Both the position numbers and the translations under genes were made by a program. Source: Jacaranda mimosifolia (Eukaryota > Streptophyta > Magnoliopsida > Lamiales > Bignoniaceae). From it: a DNA stretch of 64,000 nucleotides. Positions 60,440 to 64,000 of the stretch are shown in pieces. The notes under the pieces are model-generated. The model made no database searches, was not told the origin of the DNA, and saw nothing but the letters and a program-made list of their open reading frames with translations. Positions within the stretch are counted from its first letter, which is position 1; each line of letters opens with the position of its first letter. The stretch is from contig CM032133.1 of assembly GCA_018894105.1 (NCBI GenBank), forward strand, positions 17,932,501 through 17,996,500, read 5' to 3'.

Positions 60440-60858
60440 GTGTAGGAGGAATATGGAGCATATACAATTAATCTTGACAGTAACTCAACTCTAGAAAGCT
60501 CATTTGATGCACAAAAATGGATTGAGATTAGTGGCGGTGCTATAAAGGGTAGGGTGTATGGCTATGGGAATACATTTCATTGTCGTGACATTGTCGCTAC
60601 TAGGACCTCCTCAAGATTAGTCAACAACCATGTTCACATGACTATTTGCAAGAAACAATTACAAAAGTTGTTGATGAACATTTGGCTAAGGAGAGGGAAG
60701 CGGCTGCAAATAGGGAAGCAATTTTCATGAAAATAATTGAAGATGCAAAGGCGAGGGAGCAAGATTTAATGGCGACATTGACAACATGCATGGAAAAGTT
60801 GAATGCAGTGCATGGTGGTTGTTCGAATGACAATAAAGGAGATGACAATGAGAGTTAG
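60440..60858 (+). pseudogene. CACTA second ORF remnant (Ptta/En/Spm family C-terminus)
   Basis: A stretch reading WIEISGGAIKGRVYGYGNTF (about 60515-60575) matches the GGxKKGRIYGYG signature of the plant Ptta/En/Spm transposase family. A frame change then leads to a Lys/Glu/Ala-rich coiled-coil-like tail, VVDEHLAKEREAAANREAIF through GCSNDNKGDDNES, ending in a stop at 60858. The N-terminal part is absent, so this is a C-terminal fragment. Confidence 0.7.
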
Positions 60859-61114
60859 TTTAATGGTTATTTGCCTATTTTTGTGCTATGTACTATTGTT
60901 GATATTGAAACTTATGTTTGGATGGGTTGCTTTAAAAATATGATTTTGGATTATGGTTGTATGAATTGTTATTTTTATGCTTATGCATTGGTGTTATGGA
61001 TTATACTTTTAGAATTATAAATTGATGATGGGTTATGATTGTGAAATATTCATAATATATTGTTTTGAAATGGTATTTAAATTGATAAAATAAATTATTT
61101 TTGGCGCAAATAAA

Positions 61115-61665
61115 ATTTTGTGACTGATTTGTGACTGAAACGCGGTCGGTCACTAATTAGTGATTGAAATTTGGTCATTGATTTGTGACCCATATTGTGG
61201 CTGAAAAGGTCACTTATTAGTGACCGAATATTCATATTTTGTGACCGAAATTCGGTCACTAATTAGTGACCGATTAGTAATCAGTGACTAATTAGTGACC
61301 GGATCTTGATATTTTGTGACCGAATTTCAGTCACTAATTAGTGACCGATTATTTTGTGACCAACCTTTGGTCACTAATTAGTGACCGATTAGTAATCAGT
61401 CACTAATTAGTGACTGAATCTTGATGTTTTGTGACCGAATTTCGGTCACTAATTAGTGACCCAATTGTGACCACCTAATGTGTTGCCTTGGAAAAAATTA
61501 GTGACCGACACTTTAAAATTAGTGACCAATGATAGTTTCGGTCACTAATTTGAATTAGTGACGAGGGTTTTAGTGACCGCACATTTCGGTCACTAAATAC
61601 ATCAGTGACCGATTTTTGTTGAATTAGTGACCGATTTTTCGATCACTAAAAGTCTGTTTTTTAGT
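61115..61665. promoter_or_regulatory. Right subterminal repeat region of the CACTA element
   Basis: More than a dozen GTGACCGA or TCGGTCAC motifs in both orientations, spaced roughly every 20-40 bp, with local tandem structure (for example TTTTGTGACCGAATTTC repeated at about 61310 and 61428). It is denser and longer than the left side. Confidence 0.85.
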
Positions 61666-61739
61666 TGTGTATATATACATACTTATACATAAAACTATAT
61701 ATACTTAATATATTACAAAAATCCTAACACCACCACCAC

Positions 61740-62290
61740 CATTCTCCCCCACCCCACCCCTCTCCCTCGGGCCGACATTGCTTGGCCATGGCATAATGAG
61801 GGCTGCCATGGTCATGACTTATTTGGGGGGTGGGAGTGGGAGATGGGGATGGGTTGGCGGGTTATAAAGTATTATTATTTTTATCTACATACATATATAC
61901 AAAAATTTATATGGGGGTGTGGGAGTTGGGATTATATATATGTATATATATAATTTTATATGTATATAAATATATATATATATAAATATATGAATTATGT
62001 ATATAAATATATATGTATGTTATATATGTTATATATATATATTTAGGCTGTCATGGCAGCCATTGGCTTCTTTATGGAAGGGGGTGGTGGGGTAATTATA
62101 TTATATACATATGTATATTAATATATAATAATTATGTACATATATTCAAGCTGCCATGGCAGCGGTTGGGGTGGGATATGAAATAAAAGAAATTATTATG
62201 TATGAGGGTATTATTTATTTAAGATTAAATAAAAGAAAAAAAATATAAGGATATGAAATAATTATATATGTATATTCATATATATATAAG
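61740..62290. other. Simple-sequence interior of Mutator-like element 3
   Basis: Continues the AT-rich interior after the CACTA insertion: (TA)n tracts (61930-62045) and two related phrases, GGCTGTCATGGCAGCCATTGG (62045) and GCTGCCATGGCAGCGGTTGG (about 62149). Each is a near-palindrome around CATGGCAG. No gene is seen. Confidence 0.5.
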
Positions 62291-62457
62291 GGTATTTTTG
62301 TTTGCACAATATAAAATTCAATTCAAATACACGGAAAGAGGTAGTGAGCCACAATTTAAAAACATAAGGCAGTATTTCAATCCTTTTTTTTTTTTTTTTC
62401 ATAGGGAGGTAAATCTCCTATTTCACATTTCACAGGGGGGTAAAAAGATTTTAGCCC

Positions 62458-64000
62458 ATTAAGAGACAATACCTTGATGCAATTATGCCACAATAACTGA
62501 AATATTTCTTCATCTCTAAAACCAACTACAAAGAGTTTACAAGTCTATTTTTTTCTGATATTATTTCCTTTAATTTTTGAAACATATACAACGATATTTG
62601 ATTAAGAAATAAAATAAATATAATAAATTTAAGAAATAATTTAAATAAATATTTAACTGCTCTTCTTACTTTTTATTGTCTTTGTAATTTAACCCTTATT
62701 TATTTATTTATTTGCCTTTTCCCAAACAATACCATAGCAGTTTAATTTGTAAACATTTATTGAAATAACAAATAAGAAGAATAATGCATTTTAGTTTGCA
62801 TTTCTTGATAGGTCCCTAATATTTAATTTTCTAACAATTTTAATGAGATAGAAGAAAAAAATAACACAAGATTCATTTATTTAGTTCACGTAAATATTTC
62901 CTTGAACTTTAGATTTTTATCATATAATTTCATATATAATTTAATTTTTATCATATATAATTTAATTTTCTCTATATAAATTTTTCCATCTGTATCTTTT
63001 ACATCATATTTCAATGGTTTATTTATTTATTTATTCTTATTTAACTTACATTCTTAACTTTTATACATTTAATGCCTACGAGAATAAAATGAATCATATA
63101 GTTGTTAAATATTGTAATATATATAAAGATAAAAATCAAGGAAGTTATAAAACTAAAAGGAAATTACATAAGTATTCTAATTTGTTTATAAAAATAAAAA
63201 ATAAAAAAGCATATTATAAAGCTAAATTGGATGGTAAATTTGATGAAAACTAAGGAAAGTAATTTTGGAGGGAAACCAGAGGGGAAAATTTTGATTAATT
63301 TGAGGGAGATTGAATGGAATAGTTGTGGAGGCAAATTGTAAGTAAAACTTTGTAGGGAAAGAAATTTTATATGTAATCAAATTTTTGGTTATTTAGTTTT
63401 TTAATTACAAAGAAATTGTTTTGATTACATGATGTATAAAAGATTTGTTCCAAAATATTCATGCTAAAACAAGATTTTAAAGATAACAAATTTATATTTT
63501 AGATAATAAATTTTCTAATGTAGTTACTAAAGATATGCATTTATGGCAAGTGATACTTTTTAAAGGTAGCAAATATTTTTAATTTGTTATTTAAAGAGTG
63601 ATCTTTGGAACGATATTGGAATTTGGTTACTATAAATTCGGTTTTGTAATGTCTTTTCAGTTTACAATTATTTTTGTTTCGGAAAGTGCATTTTCCTGTA
63701 ACATTATTATGTTATTTTTTAAGATAATAATGTTATAATATATTATATTCGGAGCTCAACTATTCAATGATTGATTTTAGTCTTTGGATATGACACACAA
63801 GTATTTATAATGTTAATACATAAAGCTTTACTCAACTGATGGCTTTCATTTAATTAGTGATTCCTAAAACTATGAGTTTTGTAATGTAATCATCATATAT
63901 ATTGTGGAGTCTATTATCAATCTCACATTGGCCATAGTGATGCTATTCGAGATCCGAGTTTCAAATTAATTTGAATTTTGTATATTATTTACGAAATATT
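62458..64000. other. AT-rich intergenic DNA
   Basis: No convincing gene is seen. An open frame at 63014-63253 is Lys/Tyr/Asn-rich as expected from composition alone. Near the end (63908-63960) GTGGAGTCTATTATCAATCTCACATTGGCC resembles the LTR start of small TRIM-type retroelements, but there is too little sequence to judge. Confidence 0.4.

Larger units (their letters stand above)
57260..61669 (+). mobile_element. CACTA (En/Spm) element, 4410 bp, deletion derivative
   Basis: It starts CACTACAAAAAAAGGGGG and ends TTTTTTAGTTGTG (inverse CACAACTAAAAAA), flanked by TAT at 57257-57259 and 61670-61672, the 3-bp target duplication of CACTA elements. Both subterminal regions are packed with TTAGTGACCGA in both orientations. 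Inside are remnants of a TNP2 N-terminus (59397-59860) and a second-ORF C-terminus (60440-60858), but the catalytic transposase domain is absent. Non-autonomous. Confidence 0.92.
56966..62457. mobile_element. Mutator-like element 3 (non-autonomous), host of a CACTA insertion
   Basis: The left end GGGGCACAAAAATTTAATTT then ACCCCCCTGTCAAA is the diverged inverse of the right end TTTCACAGGGGGGTAAAAAG then TTAGCCC at 62457. Internal phrases just inside the left end (TTTTCAAAATCATGCAATAG at about 57078) match those inside the element at 15026 (TTTTCTAAAATCATGTAATG, about 15113), so the two are related. Without the CACTA the element is about 1.1 kb of AT-rich DNA. No clear target duplication could be matched, so the ends are tentative. 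Confidence 0.55.

Noticed and set aside
63014..63253. 79-codon Lys/Tyr/Asn-rich open frame
   Set aside because: Amino acid content is what AT-rich random DNA gives. No motif, no neighbours.

Overview
This window is nuclear DNA from a flowering plant, by protein resemblance probably a eudicot (perhaps an asterid). It is strongly AT-rich and consists almost entirely of transposable elements, most of them broken and several nested inside one another. I see no intact host gene, rRNA, tRNA or CRISPR array. The only recognisable host-type gene is a frameshifted alpha/beta-hydrolase on the minus strand (10663-14830).

Layout. 1-6460: 3' part of a Ty1/copia retrotransposon (integrase, reverse transcriptase, RNase H, 3' LTR), split by a 2.9-kb solo LTR with 5-bp target duplications and a 41-bp minisatellite inside. 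6461-9600: non-coding retroelement-like DNA and a decayed minus-strand retroelement ORF. 9600-14830: the hydrolase pseudogene, whose 3.3-kb intron holds a 401-bp tandem duplication, two small MITEs, a poly-G tract and a less AT-rich segment of unknown origin. 15026-16417: a non-autonomous Mutator-like element with an exact 10-bp target duplication. 16522-21769 and 23700-41820: two related Mutator-like elements, each with a transposase gene on the minus strand converging on a second gene of DUF1985/plant-mobile-domain type on the plus strand. Both carry private tandem-repeat arrays in the transposase intron and between or beside the genes. The second is interrupted by a 3.3-kb chromovirus-type solo LTR, which is itself interrupted by a 5-kb copia element.

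41820-56771: AT-rich DNA with a probable Helitron whose 3' end lies at 56771. Inside it sits a 12.1-kb element (44200-56279) with Mutator-like termini, a near-perfect 10-bp target duplication and an internal organisation as a giant palindrome with arms of about 6 kb. This is the most unusual structure here. 56966-62457: a third Mutator-like element, related to the one at 15026, into which a 4.4-kb CACTA element (57260-61669, TSD TAT) has inserted. 62458-64000: AT-rich DNA with nothing convincing.

The genes do not form a pathway. The unifying theme is repeated insertion of Mutator-superfamily elements with unusual terminal and internal repeats. All protein assignments come from reading translations by eye against remembered family motifs. 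No database search, alignment score or identity value was computed.
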